From Variovorax sp. OV329 (lineage in GTDB: Bacteria > Pseudomonadota > Gammaproteobacteria > Burkholderiales > Burkholderiaceae_C): a stretch of DNA of 64,000 nt. The translations under genes were made by a program, and so were the position numbers. The notes under the pieces were generated by a model. That model did not search any database. It was not told where the DNA came from and saw only the letters and a list, made by a program, of their open reading frames with translations. The stretch lies in the NCBI RefSeq assembly GCF_900114785.1, contig NZ_FOUG01000021.1, positions 1 to 64,000 on the forward strand, given 5' to 3'. This document shows positions 24,602 through 32,680 of the stretch, one piece after another. Numbering within the stretch: the stretch's first letter is position 1; the number at the start of each line of letters is the position of its first letter.

Positions 24602-25458
24602 ATGCAGGTCCTCTCCAACTGGGGCTCGATCCGGATCTGGGAAACGCGGCTGGAGCGCCGCCTTCACGAGCGCTACAGCCTGCGCGGCCATGGCGTGCTG
24701 ATCGGCACGCTGACGCTGCTGCTGACCTGGGGGGTGTCCACGCTGCTGATGCACGCGGGCGTCGACGCGCTGGCCAAGCGCTATCTCCTGAGCCTGGGCG
24801 TGGGCTACTGGCGTACCTGGGAATGCTGCGGCTCTGGGCGCGTCGGCTGGTGCGCCGGATCGAGGAGGAGGAGCAGGATCGCGGCCAGGACGGCAGCTTC
24901 GACGCGTCCTTCGACGTGGTGCCCGGCTCCGGTGGAAGCGGGGGTGGAGGCGGCAGCCTGCGCGAAGCCTCGCCCCCGCTCCTGCGCTCTGGCGGCGGCG
25001 GCGACTTCGGTGGCGGTGGCGCCTCGGGTGACTTCGGCAGCGGCGCCGCCGATGCCGCGCAGGCCGCGGCGGACGGAGGCGGCGGCTTGTCGGAGATGGC
25101 CGGCGAAGCGCTGGGTGCCGCGGCAGGCGCCGACGAAGGCGCCGTGATCGTGGTGCCGGTCGTAGCGGTCTTCCTGGCGGGGCTGGCGGTGCTGCTGGGC
25201 GCCGGATCGCTGGTGCTGCTCTTCTTCGGCTTCGACGTGCTGCTCGCGGTGGCGATGGAACTGGCCTTTGCCTATGCCAGCGCGCGGGCGGCCGCGCGCG
25301 TGGTGCGGGAGGGCTGGCTCACCGCTGCCGTGCGCCTCACCTGGAAGCCCTTGCTGGGCGCCCTGCTGTGCGCCGTGCTGCTGGGCGCCGTGGTCGACCA
25401 TCTCGCGCCGCACGCCGACTCGCTGCCGGGCGCGCTGCGCATCCTCGCGCGCGGCTAG
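24602..25458 (+). pseudogene. Membrane protein with Gly-rich linker, single-base frameshift
   Basis: The first frame (from ATG 24602) encodes a cytoplasmic segment and membrane spans ending ...LLSLGVGY; at 24808 the coding potential jumps to the next frame, which continues LAYLGMLRLWARRLVRRIEE, a Gly/Ser-rich linker, and three more hydrophobic segments to a stop at 25458. Adding one C at 24808/24809 (TAC-CTG) would restore a 285-residue membrane protein. Domain family unknown; similar small membrane proteins are often annotated as hypothetical. Either a true mutation or a sequencing error in a CC run. It follows alr by 19 bases. Confidence 0.7.
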
Positions 25459-25579
25459 CGCTTAGTCACGCACCATCCTGGGTCTGACGCCAGCGCCCGC
25501 GCGGCATCGGGCCGTCCGCCTACGTGAACAAGCGCAAGCAGCACCGTCCGCGCAGCGCTCGATTGTCTAGCATGTCGCC

Positions 25580-26470
25580 ATGCTTATCCGCATCGGTTAC
25601 GACATCGAACTGGCCTTCACCACGCCCGGCGCGCCCACCGCGCTGGTCTACATGCTGCAGGTCCATCCCTCGCACGAGGACAGGTTGCTGGGTGGGGAGC
25701 ACATCGGCATCAGTCCGCCGCTGCGCACCGACCACTACCTGGACGCTTTCGGCAACCACTGCGCGCGCGTGCACGTGGATGCCGGCGTGCAGACGGTGCG
25801 GCTGCGCAACGAGGCACTCATCCAGGACAGCGGCCAGCCCGATCCTCAGGATCTGGGCGCCATCCAGTGGGGCCAGGCCGACCTGCCGGTGGAGACGCTG
25901 CGCTTCCTGCTGCCCAGCCGCTATTGCGAGGTCGACAGCGATCTGCTCGCCTTCGCCTGGCAGAACTTCAACAACACGCCGCTGGGCTGGGCGCGCGTGC
26001 AGGCCATCTGCGACTTCGTGCACAACCACCTGCGCTTCGACTACCAGAGCGCGCGCCCCACCCGCAGCGCGCTCGAGGGCTTTCGCGAGCGCGTGGGCGT
26101 GTGCCGCGACTTCACGCACCTGGCCATCTCGCTGTGCCGCTGCATGAACATTCCGGCACGCTACGTCACCGGCTACCTGGGCGACATCGGCGTGCCGGCC
26201 GTGCCTTCGCCGATGGATTTCAGCGCCTGGTTCGAGGTGTGGCTGGGCGACCGGTGGCATGCCTTCGATGCCCGCCACAACAAGGCGCGCATCGGGCGCA
26301 TTCCCCTGGCCCGCGGCCTGGACGCGGCCGACGTGCCCATCGTCATGGCCTTCGGACAGCACACGCTCAAGCGCTTCGAGGTCATCACCGAAGAGGTGAG
26401 CGAAGGGACGCAGGCCTGGAATCAGGCTTCCAGCGTCTCGTGGAAGTCGGCGGCGCCGGGCTTCCAGTAG
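25580..26470 (+). CDS. Transglutaminase-like family protein
   Basis: A 296-residue protein of the bacterial transglutaminase-like (cysteine protease fold) group. The triad is visible: Cys in GVCRDFTHLA, His in WHAFDAR and the Asp three residues later. The N-terminal 130 residues form the beta-rich domain common to this group. No signal peptide. Members often act as proteases or amidases; substrate unknown. The 3' end overlaps the convergent siderophore-interacting gene by 49 bases. Confidence 0.85.
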   Translation: MLIRIGYDIELAFTTPGAPTALVYMLQVHPSHEDRLLGGEHIGISPPLRTDHYLDAFGNHCARVHVDAGVQTVRLRNEALIQDSGQPDPQDLGAIQWGQADLPVETLRFLLPSRYCEVDSDLLAFAWQNFNNTPLGWARVQAICDFVHNHLRFDYQSARPTRSALEGFRERVGVCRDFTHLAISLCRCMNIPARYVTGYLGDIGVPAVPSPMDFSAWFEVWLGDRWHAFDARHNKARIGRIPLARGLDAADVPIVMAFGQHTLKRFEVITEEVSEGTQAWNQASSVSWKSAAPGFQ

Positions 26471-27174
26471 ACCGCGACCTTCATTGACTCCTTGGGATGC
26501 TGCTTTTCAGCGAGCAGCACGCCGCGCAGTTGCGCCATCACGGCCGCCTCGCCGGCGCACCACGCATAGCCTTCGCCTTCGGGGAGCGTGAGCGCGCGCA
26601 GGGCCTGCACCATGGCTTCACCGTTTTCGACCCACTGCACTTCCAGCGACGCGGCGCTGGCGAGTTCGCGGCGCGCCGAGGGCTCCACGGCCTGCGCGAT
26701 CACGATGGCGCGGGTGCCGGCGGGCAGTTCTTCCAGCCGGCGGTGGATGGCGGGCAGGGCGGAATCGTCGCCCACCAGCAGGTGCCAGTCGTAGTCCGTC
26801 GGCACGATCATCGAACCACGCGGCCCGCCGATGAGGGCGCGCTGCCCCACCTGGGCCTTGCGCGCCCAGTCGGCGGCGGGGCCGTCGCCGTGCAGCGCGA
26901 ACTCGATGGTCAACTCGCGGCGCACGGCGTCGAAGCGGCGCGGCGTGTAGTCGCGGCGCACCGTCTCGCCGGTGGCGTCGTCGTCGATCATGAACTTGAC
27001 GTGGTCGTCGAAGCCGTCGGAGCGGAAGTCGGCCAGCGCCTGGGCATGGAAGGTGACGGCGACGAAATGCGGGCCCATCGGCTCGACGCGCACCACCTCG
27101 ACGTCGCGGCGGTGCAGCTCGTGGCGCACGCGCTGCACGCGGCGCACGGGGGCGGAAGAAGCTTCTGGATTCAT
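26422..27174 (-). CDS. Siderophore-interacting protein (FAD-dependent ferric reductase)
   Basis: A 250-residue protein of the ViuB/YqjH family, which reduces ferric siderophores in the cytoplasm with NAD(P)H. FAD-binding elements include RDYTPRRFD near residue 70 and GPRGSMIVP; the C-terminal SIP domain holds LLVGDDSALPAI and a late CAGEAAVM. The ATG at 27174 leaves the 21-bp palindrome (27196-27216) upstream of the gene, whereas the alternative ATG at 27212 would place the operator inside the coding region. Divergent from a MarR-type gene, resembling the yqjH/yqjI iron- or nickel-responsive pair. Confidence 0.88.
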   Translation of the reverse strand: MNPEASSAPVRRVQRVRHELHRRDVEVVRVEPMGPHFVAVTFHAQALADFRSDGFDDHVKFMIDDDATGETVRRDYTPRRFDAVRRELTIEFALHGDGPAADWARKAQVGQRALIGGPRGSMIVPTDYDWHLLVGDDSALPAIHRRLEELPAGTRAIVIAQAVEPSARRELASAASLEVQWVENGEAMVQALRALTLPEGEGYAWCAGEAAVMAQLRGVLLAEKQHPKESMKVAVYWKPGAADFHETLEA

Positions 27175-27195
27175 GGATGGGAAGGGTCTTGCGAT

Positions 27196-27244
27196 ATGGT
27201 TGATAATGTCATCCATCATGCGCAAATCAGTTGACCATGTCAAC
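27196..27244. promoter_or_regulatory. Two palindromic operators between SIP and MarR genes
   Basis: Site A at 27196-27216 has arms ATGGTTGA and TCATCCAT around TAATG, seven of eight arm positions pairing. Site B at 27230-27244 is the perfect palindrome GTTGAC-CAT-GTCAAC, inside the start of the MarR gene. Both contain ATGGTTGA(T/C)A on one strand, so they are likely bound by the same dimer. Confidence 0.65.
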
Positions 27245-27697
27245 CATAAGGCTTCCGCTGCGTCCCCGTCGGCCGACGAGGACGTGCTGGAGTCGGTCCA
27301 CGCCCTCATGCACCTGTTCCGTTCGCGCCAGCACCGCGTGCTGCGCGAGGGCGCGCACGACGTGAGCCACATGGAGGCCAAGGCGCTGGGCTTCTTCGCC
27401 CGCCGTCCGGGCGCGACGCTCAGCGACTTCGTGCAGCACTCGGGACGCGACAAGGGCCAGATGGCGCGCCTGGTCGGTGGCCTGCGCGAGCGCGGCCTGC
27501 TGGAGGGTGTGGCCGACGAGACCGATCGTCGCAGCCTGCGGCTGAGCGTGAGCGCGGTGGGCAAGGAGATCCAGGCGGCGCTGGCGCTGCAGGGCAAGCG
27601 CCTGTCGGCGCAGGCGGTGAAGGGGCTGGGCGCGGAAGAGCGTGCGCAGCTGCTGGCGCTGCTCGCGCGGGTGCGCGGCAACCTGGAACAAGAGTAG
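27218..27697 (+). CDS. MarR/PadR-like transcriptional regulator of SIP gene
   Basis: A 159-residue winged-helix regulator. The HTH spans ATLSDFVQHSGRDKGQMARLVGGL followed by the wing RGLLEGVADETDRRSLRLS, the usual MarR 'DxRRxxL' pattern. Start is ATG at 27218 or 27206. It is divergent from the siderophore-interacting reductase with two palindromes between and in its first codons, so it most likely represses both genes. The effector is unknown; iron or nickel status would fit the neighbour. Confidence 0.85.
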   Translation: MRKSVDHVNHKASAASPSADEDVLESVHALMHLFRSRQHRVLREGAHDVSHMEAKALGFFARRPGATLSDFVQHSGRDKGQMARLVGGLRERGLLEGVADETDRRSLRLSVSAVGKEIQAALALQGKRLSAQAVKGLGAEERAQLLALLARVRGNLEQE

Positions 27698-27707
27698 GGG
27701 CAGATGT

Positions 27708-27746
27708 CGGTCGGAGACTTGCAGCCCACGCTGCGTCCGCCGACCG
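27708..27746. terminator. Cruciform-like structure between convergent genes
   Basis: Outer arms CGGTCGGA (27708-27715) and TCCG-C-CGACCG (27736-27746) enclose an inner hairpin GCAGC-CCAC-GCTGC (27721-27734). It lies between the stops of the MarR gene and the panE-like gene, so it may terminate both ways, but there is no T run on either side. Confidence 0.35.
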
Positions 27747-27756
27747 GAACTCCGGG

Positions 27757-28734
27757 CTAGTACAGACCCAGCTGCCGCGCCTGCAGCCGCGACAGGCCCA
27801 GCAGCGCGTCGGTGAAAGGCGTCGCCACGCCGGTGAGCTGACCCAGCTCGCGCACCGAGGACACCAGCGCATCCAGCTCCACCGCGCGTCCGGCTTCCAC
27901 GTCCTGCAGCATCGAGGTCTTGAAGGCGCCTAGCTTGCGCGTCACGGCGTGGCGGTCTTCCGGCGTCTCTGCGATGGGCACGCCGATGCGTTCGCCGATG
28001 TCGCGCGCCTCCAGCATCACCGCGGAGATGAAGCCGCGCACCAGGTCGTCGCCCAGGATGAGGTCGGTGGTGGCCCGCGTCAGCGCGCTGATGGGGTTCA
28101 CCGTCATGTTGCCCCAGAGCTTGTACCAGACGTCCTTCTGGATCTGCGGCGAGAGCTTGGCGTCGAAGCCCGCCTTCTGCAGCAGCGCATGCAGCGCCTG
28201 CACCCGCGGCGAGGCCTCGCCCGAGGGCTCGCCCACGATCAGGCCGTTGCCGAAGTGCAGCCGCACCTTGCCCGGGCCGTCGAGCGCGCAGCTGGCATGC
28301 ACCACCGCGCCGATCACGTGCCTGGCCGGGATGGCCGCGTCGATGGCGCCGCCCGGGTCCACCGCCGCCAGGCGCTGGCCGGTGAACTCGCCGCCGAAGC
28401 CGCCGGAGAGGAACCACCAGGGCACGCCGTTCATGGCGGTCATGACCAAGGTGTCGGGGCCAATGAGCGGTGCGATGCGCTCGGCCACCGAAGCCAGGGC
28501 CGGGGCCTTCACCGCGATCACCACCAGGTCCTGCACGCCGAGTTCAGCCGGGTCCTCGCTGGCCTTCACCGGCACGCTGCTGCGCTGCTCGCCGTGGGAC
28601 AGCACCAGGCCATCGCGCTGCAGCGCTTCCAGCGTCGCGCCGCGCGCGACCACGCTCAGCTCGCAGCCGGCCTGGGCCAGCTTCACGCCGATCCAGCCGC
28701 CGATGGCGCCGGCGCCGTAGATGCAAACCTTCAT
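27757..28734 (-). CDS. 2-dehydropantoate 2-reductase family protein (PanE/ApbA-like)
   Basis: A 325-residue NADPH-dependent ketoacid reductase. The N-terminus MKVCIYGAGAIGGWIG holds the Rossmann GxGAxG motif; the catalytic Lys is in the later KDVWYKLWGNMTVNP segment, with the C-terminal helical domain following. It is the last gene of the long hpa operon, 25 bases after the class II aldolase. True PanE is a pantothenate enzyme, but many such paralogues in catabolic operons reduce other 2-oxo acids, so I leave the symbol empty. Confidence 0.85.
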   Translation of the reverse strand: MKVCIYGAGAIGGWIGVKLAQAGCELSVVARGATLEALQRDGLVLSHGEQRSSVPVKASEDPAELGVQDLVVIAVKAPALASVAERIAPLIGPDTLVMTAMNGVPWWFLSGGFGGEFTGQRLAAVDPGGAIDAAIPARHVIGAVVHASCALDGPGKVRLHFGNGLIVGEPSGEASPRVQALHALLQKAGFDAKLSPQIQKDVWYKLWGNMTVNPISALTRATTDLILGDDLVRGFISAVMLEARDIGERIGVPIAETPEDRHAVTRKLGAFKTSMLQDVEAGRAVELDALVSSVRELGQLTGVATPFTDALLGLSRLQARQLGLY

Positions 28735-28759
28735 TCGAAATCGCTCCCTGTCCTGTCGA

Positions 28760-29548
28760 TCAATTCTTGTAGCTGGCGTCGATGCGGTCCACCTGCCGCA
28801 CCAGCGCATCGAACACGTCCTGGCCGGCGCCATGCGCCGGATTGAACTGCAGCGCATCGGCGGTGCAGCGCGCGGCGATCGCCTCGCTCACCGGGATCGG
28901 CTGGCCCATGGACAGCGTGGCCATCTGGATCTCGCAGGCGCGCTGCAGCGTCCACAGCACCGCGAAGGCTTGCGGCAGGGTGTGGCCCCAGGCCAGCAGG
29001 CCGTGGTTGCGCAGGATCACCGCCTGCCTGTTGTCCATGCTCTTGAGCAGGCGCGGGCCTTCGTCGGCATGGATGGTGATGCCCTCGAAGTCGTGGTACG
29101 CCACCTTGCCGTGCAGCTGTGCGCTGTAGAAGTTGCTCTGGCTCAAGCCGCCCTGAAGACAAGCCACCGCCACGCCCGCCGTGGTGTGCGTGTGCATCAC
29201 GCAGTGCGCGTCGGACAGGCCGTCGTGGATGGCGGCATGCACCGTGAAGCCGGCCGGGTTCACCGGGAAGGTGGAGCCGTCCAGCACTTTGCCCTGCAGG
29301 TCGATCTTCACCAGGTTGCTGGCGGTGACCTCGCTGTAGTGCAGGCCGAAGGGGTTGATGAGGAAATGCTTCTCGCCACCCGTCACCGAATCGGGCAGGC
29401 GCACCGTGATGTGGTTGTAGATCATCTCGGTCCAGCCCAGCATCGCGAAGATGCGGTAGCAGGCCGCGAGCTGCAGGCGCGCGGCGCGCTCGTCGGGATG
29501 CAGGGCAGGGTGCGTCAGCGATGACGACGGGGTGGCAAGAGCATTCAT
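28760..29548 (-). CDS. Class II aldolase/adducin family protein
   Basis: A 262-residue zinc-dependent aldolase or dehydratase-like protein. Metal ligands are in HTHTTAGVAV (two His) and RNHGLLAWG (third His), with the catalytic Glu likely in the N-terminal INPFGLHYSEV part. Family members split or rearrange sugar or ketoacid phosphates; some act on aromatic-pathway products. It lies between a Bug protein and the PanE-like gene at the end of the hpa operon, suggesting handling of a ketoacid side product. Start at 29548 is the only good ATG. Confidence 0.85.
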   Translation of the reverse strand: MNALATPSSSLTHPALHPDERAARLQLAACYRIFAMLGWTEMIYNHITVRLPDSVTGGEKHFLINPFGLHYSEVTASNLVKIDLQGKVLDGSTFPVNPAGFTVHAAIHDGLSDAHCVMHTHTTAGVAVACLQGGLSQSNFYSAQLHGKVAYHDFEGITIHADEGPRLLKSMDNRQAVILRNHGLLAWGHTLPQAFAVLWTLQRACEIQMATLSMGQPIPVSEAIAARCTADALQFNPAHGAGQDVFDALVRQVDRIDASYKN

Positions 29549-29564
29549 GGTGTTTCCTGGTGGG

Positions 29565-30560
29565 TCAGCCCTCCGCGGTGAAGCCCACTTCCTTCACGAT
29601 GGGGCCCCACTTGGCGGTGTCTTTCTTGATCAGCTCGGTCAGTTCGGCCGGCGTAGAGGACATGGTTTCCAGCCCGAAGGTGGCCAGGCCGTCGATCACG
29701 TCCTTCTGCGCCAGCGCTGCCTTGGCAGCCGCGTTGGCGCGCGCCACCACCTCGGGCGAGGCCTTGGCGGGCAGCAGGAAGGCGAACCATTCGCTGTGCG
29801 TGGCGTTCTTGATGCCCTGTTCCTCGAAGGTGGGCACGTCGGGCGCGAAGCGGCTGCGCTTGGCACCCGAGACGCCCAGGATGCGCACCTTGCCGGTGGG
29901 CAGGTGCTGCGTGATGTCGCCGATGGGGCCCGACACCGAGGACACGTTGCCGCCCAGCAGGTCCAGCATGGCCGGCTGCGTGCCGCGGTAGGCGGCGTGC
30001 TTCAGGTCCACGCCCACGTTCTTGCCCAGCAGCGCGCCGATGAAGTGCGGCGTCGATCCGGCGGCGGGCGAGCCGAAGTTGGCGCCGGCCGGATTGGCCT
30101 TGGCCCACTCCAGGAACTCGGGCACCGACTTCACCGAGGCCGGCACGGCCGGGCCGACCGCGAAGCCGAAGTCGAACTGGCAGGCGACGGTCACCGGCGC
30201 CAGGTCCACCAGCGGCTCGTAGGGCAGCTTCTTGTAGATGTGTGGATAGATGGTGAGGATCGAGGTGGGCGTCTGCAGGATGGTCGAGCCGTCGGCCGGC
30301 TGGTCCTTCACATAGGTCACCGCGATCTGGCCGCCGGCGCCGGTGCGGTTCTCCACCACCATGGCCTTGGCATAGTCCGGCTGCATGCGCACCGCCGTGC
30401 GGCGGCACAGCGTGTCGGAGGTGCCGCCGGCCGCGAAGCCGGTGATGAAGCGCGCCGTCTCGAAGGGGGCGCCGCTCTGTGCCAGCGCATGCTGGCCCAG
30501 GCCGGCCAGCAGGGCGGCGGCGCCGCCTTGTTGCAGCATCTGGCGTCGGGTGAAAGTCAT
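29565..30560 (-). CDS. Bug-family (TctC-like) periplasmic substrate-binding protein
   Basis: A 331-residue extracytoplasmic binding protein of the tripartite tricarboxylate transporter type. The N-terminus MTFTRRQMLQQGGAAALLAG is a twin-arginine-like signal. FAAGGTSDTL and VENRTGAGGQIA are the two characteristic ligand-binding loops. No TctA/TctB membrane genes are present anywhere in the operon. Such orphans usually bind carboxylates or amides; here an aromatic acid is plausible given the hpa neighbours. Confidence 0.9.
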   Translation of the reverse strand: MTFTRRQMLQQGGAAALLAGLGQHALAQSGAPFETARFITGFAAGGTSDTLCRRTAVRMQPDYAKAMVVENRTGAGGQIAVTYVKDQPADGSTILQTPTSILTIYPHIYKKLPYEPLVDLAPVTVACQFDFGFAVGPAVPASVKSVPEFLEWAKANPAGANFGSPAAGSTPHFIGALLGKNVGVDLKHAAYRGTQPAMLDLLGGNVSSVSGPIGDITQHLPTGKVRILGVSGAKRSRFAPDVPTFEEQGIKNATHSEWFAFLLPAKASPEVVARANAAAKAALAQKDVIDGLATFGLETMSSTPAELTELIKKDTAKWGPIVKEVGFTAEG

Positions 30561-30606
30561 GGCTCGTCTCCGTTGGTTATGAAAGTGAGCGGAGTATGGA
30601 GCGCGC

Positions 30607-31434
30607 TCAATAGCCGGAGGTCGAGGGGCTTCCCGGGGTGCCTTGCTTCTTGTATTTCATGGCTAGCTGCTGCGCGGCGGCGGTGAGCACCATGGTGTCG
30701 ACGCCCACGGCCACGAATCGCGCGCCCGCGGCCAGCCATTTCTCGGTCTGCTCGTGCGTGGTCGCCAGGATGCCCGGCGCCTTGCCGGCCGCCAGGATGC
30801 GCTTGATCGCGTCCTCGATGGCCGCCTGCACTTCTGGGTGGCCGGGCTGGCCCGAATAGCCCATGGAGGCCGACAGGTCGGCCGGCCCGATGAACACGCC
30901 GTCGATGCCCGGCGTGGCGGCGATGGCATCGATGTTCTTCAGGGACAGCGCCGACTCGGCCTGCACCAGCAGGCAGACCTGGTCGTTGGCCTCGTGGATG
31001 TACTGCGGATAGGCCTGCCAGCGCGAGGCGCGCGCCAGGGCGCTGCCCATGCCGCGGATGCCGTCGGGCGGATAGCGCGTGGCCTGCACCAGCTGCGCCG
31101 CCTGCTCGGGCGTGTCGACCATGGGGACCAGCAGTGTTTGCGCGCCGATGTCCAGGAACTGCTTGATCAGGGTGGTGTCGCCCACCGGCACGCGCACCAC
31201 CGCCTGCGAGCGCTCGGCCTCGGGCTGCGCCGACCAGGCGCTCGCCAGGCCCTGCAGTTGCTCCAGCACCGAGCGCACGTCGTTGGGCGCGTGCTCGCCG
31301 TCGATCAGCAACCAGTCGAAGCCGGTACCGGCCAGGATCTCGGCGACGTAGCCGTTCGCGAGGCCCACCCACAGGCCGATCTGCGGCGTGGGGTTGAGCA
31401 GGGCCTTCTTGAAAGCGTTGACGGGCAGTTTCAT
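30607..31434 (-). CDS. hpaI: 4-hydroxy-2-oxoheptanedioate aldolase (HpaI)
   Basis: A 275-residue class II pyruvate aldolase of the HpcH/HpaI family; it splits 4-hydroxy-2-oxoheptanedioate into pyruvate and succinate semialdehyde, the last step of homoprotocatechuate breakdown. FDWLLIDGEHAPND carries the catalytic His; the metal-binding Glu is in VQAESALSL and the Asp in GPADLSASMG. It lies after hpaH on the same strand. Start at 31434 gives MKLPVNAFK, the usual N-terminus. Confidence 0.93.
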   Translation of the reverse strand: MKLPVNAFKKALLNPTPQIGLWVGLANGYVAEILAGTGFDWLLIDGEHAPNDVRSVLEQLQGLASAWSAQPEAERSQAVVRVPVGDTTLIKQFLDIGAQTLLVPMVDTPEQAAQLVQATRYPPDGIRGMGSALARASRWQAYPQYIHEANDQVCLLVQAESALSLKNIDAIAATPGIDGVFIGPADLSASMGYSGQPGHPEVQAAIEDAIKRILAAGKAPGILATTHEQTEKWLAAGARFVAVGVDTMVLTAAAQQLAMKYKKQGTPGSPSTSGY

Positions 31435-31451
31435 CCGGGGGCTCCTCGGGC

Positions 31452-32255
31452 TCAGTTGAATCGGAAGGCGATCGAGCCCAGGGGCCCGTAGTCGGCATGG
31501 AAGGTGTCGCCCACCTTGGCGTTGGTGGGCCGCGTGAAGGAGCCGCCCAGCACGATCTCGCCCGGCTCCAGGCACTCGTCCCAGGGCGCCAGCTTGTTGG
31601 CCAGCCAGGCCACGCCGTTGGCCGGGTGGTTGAGCACGCCGGCGGCCACGCCGGTCTCCTCGATCACGCCGTTGCGGTAAAGCAGCGCGCTGACCCAGCG
31701 CAGGTCCACCGCGTCGGGCTTCACCGGCCGGGCGCCCAGCACGAGCCCGGCATTGGCCGCGTTGTCGGCGATGGTGTCGAAGACCTTGCGTGGCGCCTGG
31801 GTGTGGCGGTCGAACTGCTCGATGCGGGCATCGATGATCTCGATGGCCGGCACCACGTAGTCGGTGGCGGCCAGCACGTCGAAGATGCTCACGCGCGGCC
31901 CGCGCAGGCGCTTGCCCAGCACGAAGGCCAGTTCCACTTCCACGCGCGGCGCGATGAAGCGGGTGAAGGGGATGTCGCCGCCCTCGGCGAAGAGCATGTC
32001 GTCCAGCAGCGTGCCGTAGTCGGGCTCGTCGATCTGGCTGGACTGCTGCATGGCCCGCGAGGTCAGGCCGATCTTGTGACCGATCGGCCGGCGCCCCGCG
32101 GCGATTTTGGCGGCCACCCATTCGCGCGAGATGGCGTAGCCGTCCTCGATGCTCATCTCGGGATGGCGCTTGGAGAAATGCTCCACCTGCACGCGCGTGC
32201 CCTCGGCCTCGTGCAGCTCGGCGGCCAGCGACTTGATCAGGGATGGGGACAGCAT
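31452..32255 (-). CDS. hpaH: 2-oxo-hept-4-ene-1,7-dioate hydratase (HpaH)
   Basis: A 267-residue metal-dependent hydratase of the MhpD/HpcG family. It adds water to 2-oxohept-4-ene-1,7-dioate. The metal site is seen in APRVEVELAFVLG (two Glu) and VVPAIEIIDARI; GHKIGLTSRAMQ is the conserved substrate-binding segment. Start and length fit HpcG/HpaH. It is two bases after hpaF's stop, in operon order hpaF-hpaH-hpaI. Confidence 0.94.
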   Translation of the reverse strand: MLSPSLIKSLAAELHEAEGTRVQVEHFSKRHPEMSIEDGYAISREWVAAKIAAGRRPIGHKIGLTSRAMQQSSQIDEPDYGTLLDDMLFAEGGDIPFTRFIAPRVEVELAFVLGKRLRGPRVSIFDVLAATDYVVPAIEIIDARIEQFDRHTQAPRKVFDTIADNAANAGLVLGARPVKPDAVDLRWVSALLYRNGVIEETGVAAGVLNHPANGVAWLANKLAPWDECLEPGEIVLGGSFTRPTNAKVGDTFHADYGPLGSIAFRFN

Positions 32256-32257
32256 GG

Positions 32258-32659
32258 TCAGCCGAAGAAGGCGTGCAGGTTGCCGATCTTGGCGTCATAC
32301 ACCTGCCCCGGCGCCTCGTCGATCTGGAAGGTGATGCCCACGTGCCGCCTGGCCAAAAGCGGCGCGAAATGCGCCTTGGCGGTGGCCGTGATCGCATCGC
32401 CGATGCGCTTCTTCACCGCGTCGCTGCGGCCCGAGGCCATGCGCAGGTTGAGGTAGGCGAAGGCATGGTCGTCGCTGCCGTCGGCCACCGCGTAATGCGC
32501 CGCCGGGAAGGCCATCACGCGCGTGCCGCCGGTGGGATAGACCTGCCGGCCCTCGTCGTCCTTCTGCGCGAGCATGGTGTCGGCCAGCTTGCGTGCCAGC
32601 CCCCCCATGTCGGCGTCGGCCTCGAGGTTGGGGGTGTAGAGGATGACCAGGTGCGGCAT
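32258..32659 (-). CDS. hpaF: 5-carboxymethyl-2-hydroxymuconate isomerase (HpaF)
   Basis: A 133-residue tautomerase-superfamily isomerase that acts between HpaE and HpaG on the 5-carboxymethyl-2-hydroxymuconate intermediate. After Met1 comes Pro2 (MPHLVILYTPN), the catalytic base in this superfamily. Length agrees with CHMI (about 126). It sits 21 bases after hpaD and nearly touches hpaH, typical of the hpa operon. Confidence 0.92.
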   Translation of the reverse strand: MPHLVILYTPNLEADADMGGLARKLADTMLAQKDDEGRQVYPTGGTRVMAFPAAHYAVADGSDDHAFAYLNLRMASGRSDAVKKRIGDAITATAKAHFAPLLARRHVGITFQIDEAPGQVYDAKIGNLHAFFG

Positions 32660-32680
32660 GTTCTTGCTCCTTGCTTTTCT

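Noticed and set aside
24800..24815. Programmed ribosomal frameshift in the membrane protein
   Set aside because: No slippery heptamer or downstream pseudoknot; a lost C explains the change more simply.
28760..29548. Fuculose or ribulose phosphate aldolase of a sugar pathway
   Set aside because: Fold agrees, but no sugar kinase or isomerase is nearby and the gene is in the hpa transcript; a specific substrate is not supportable.
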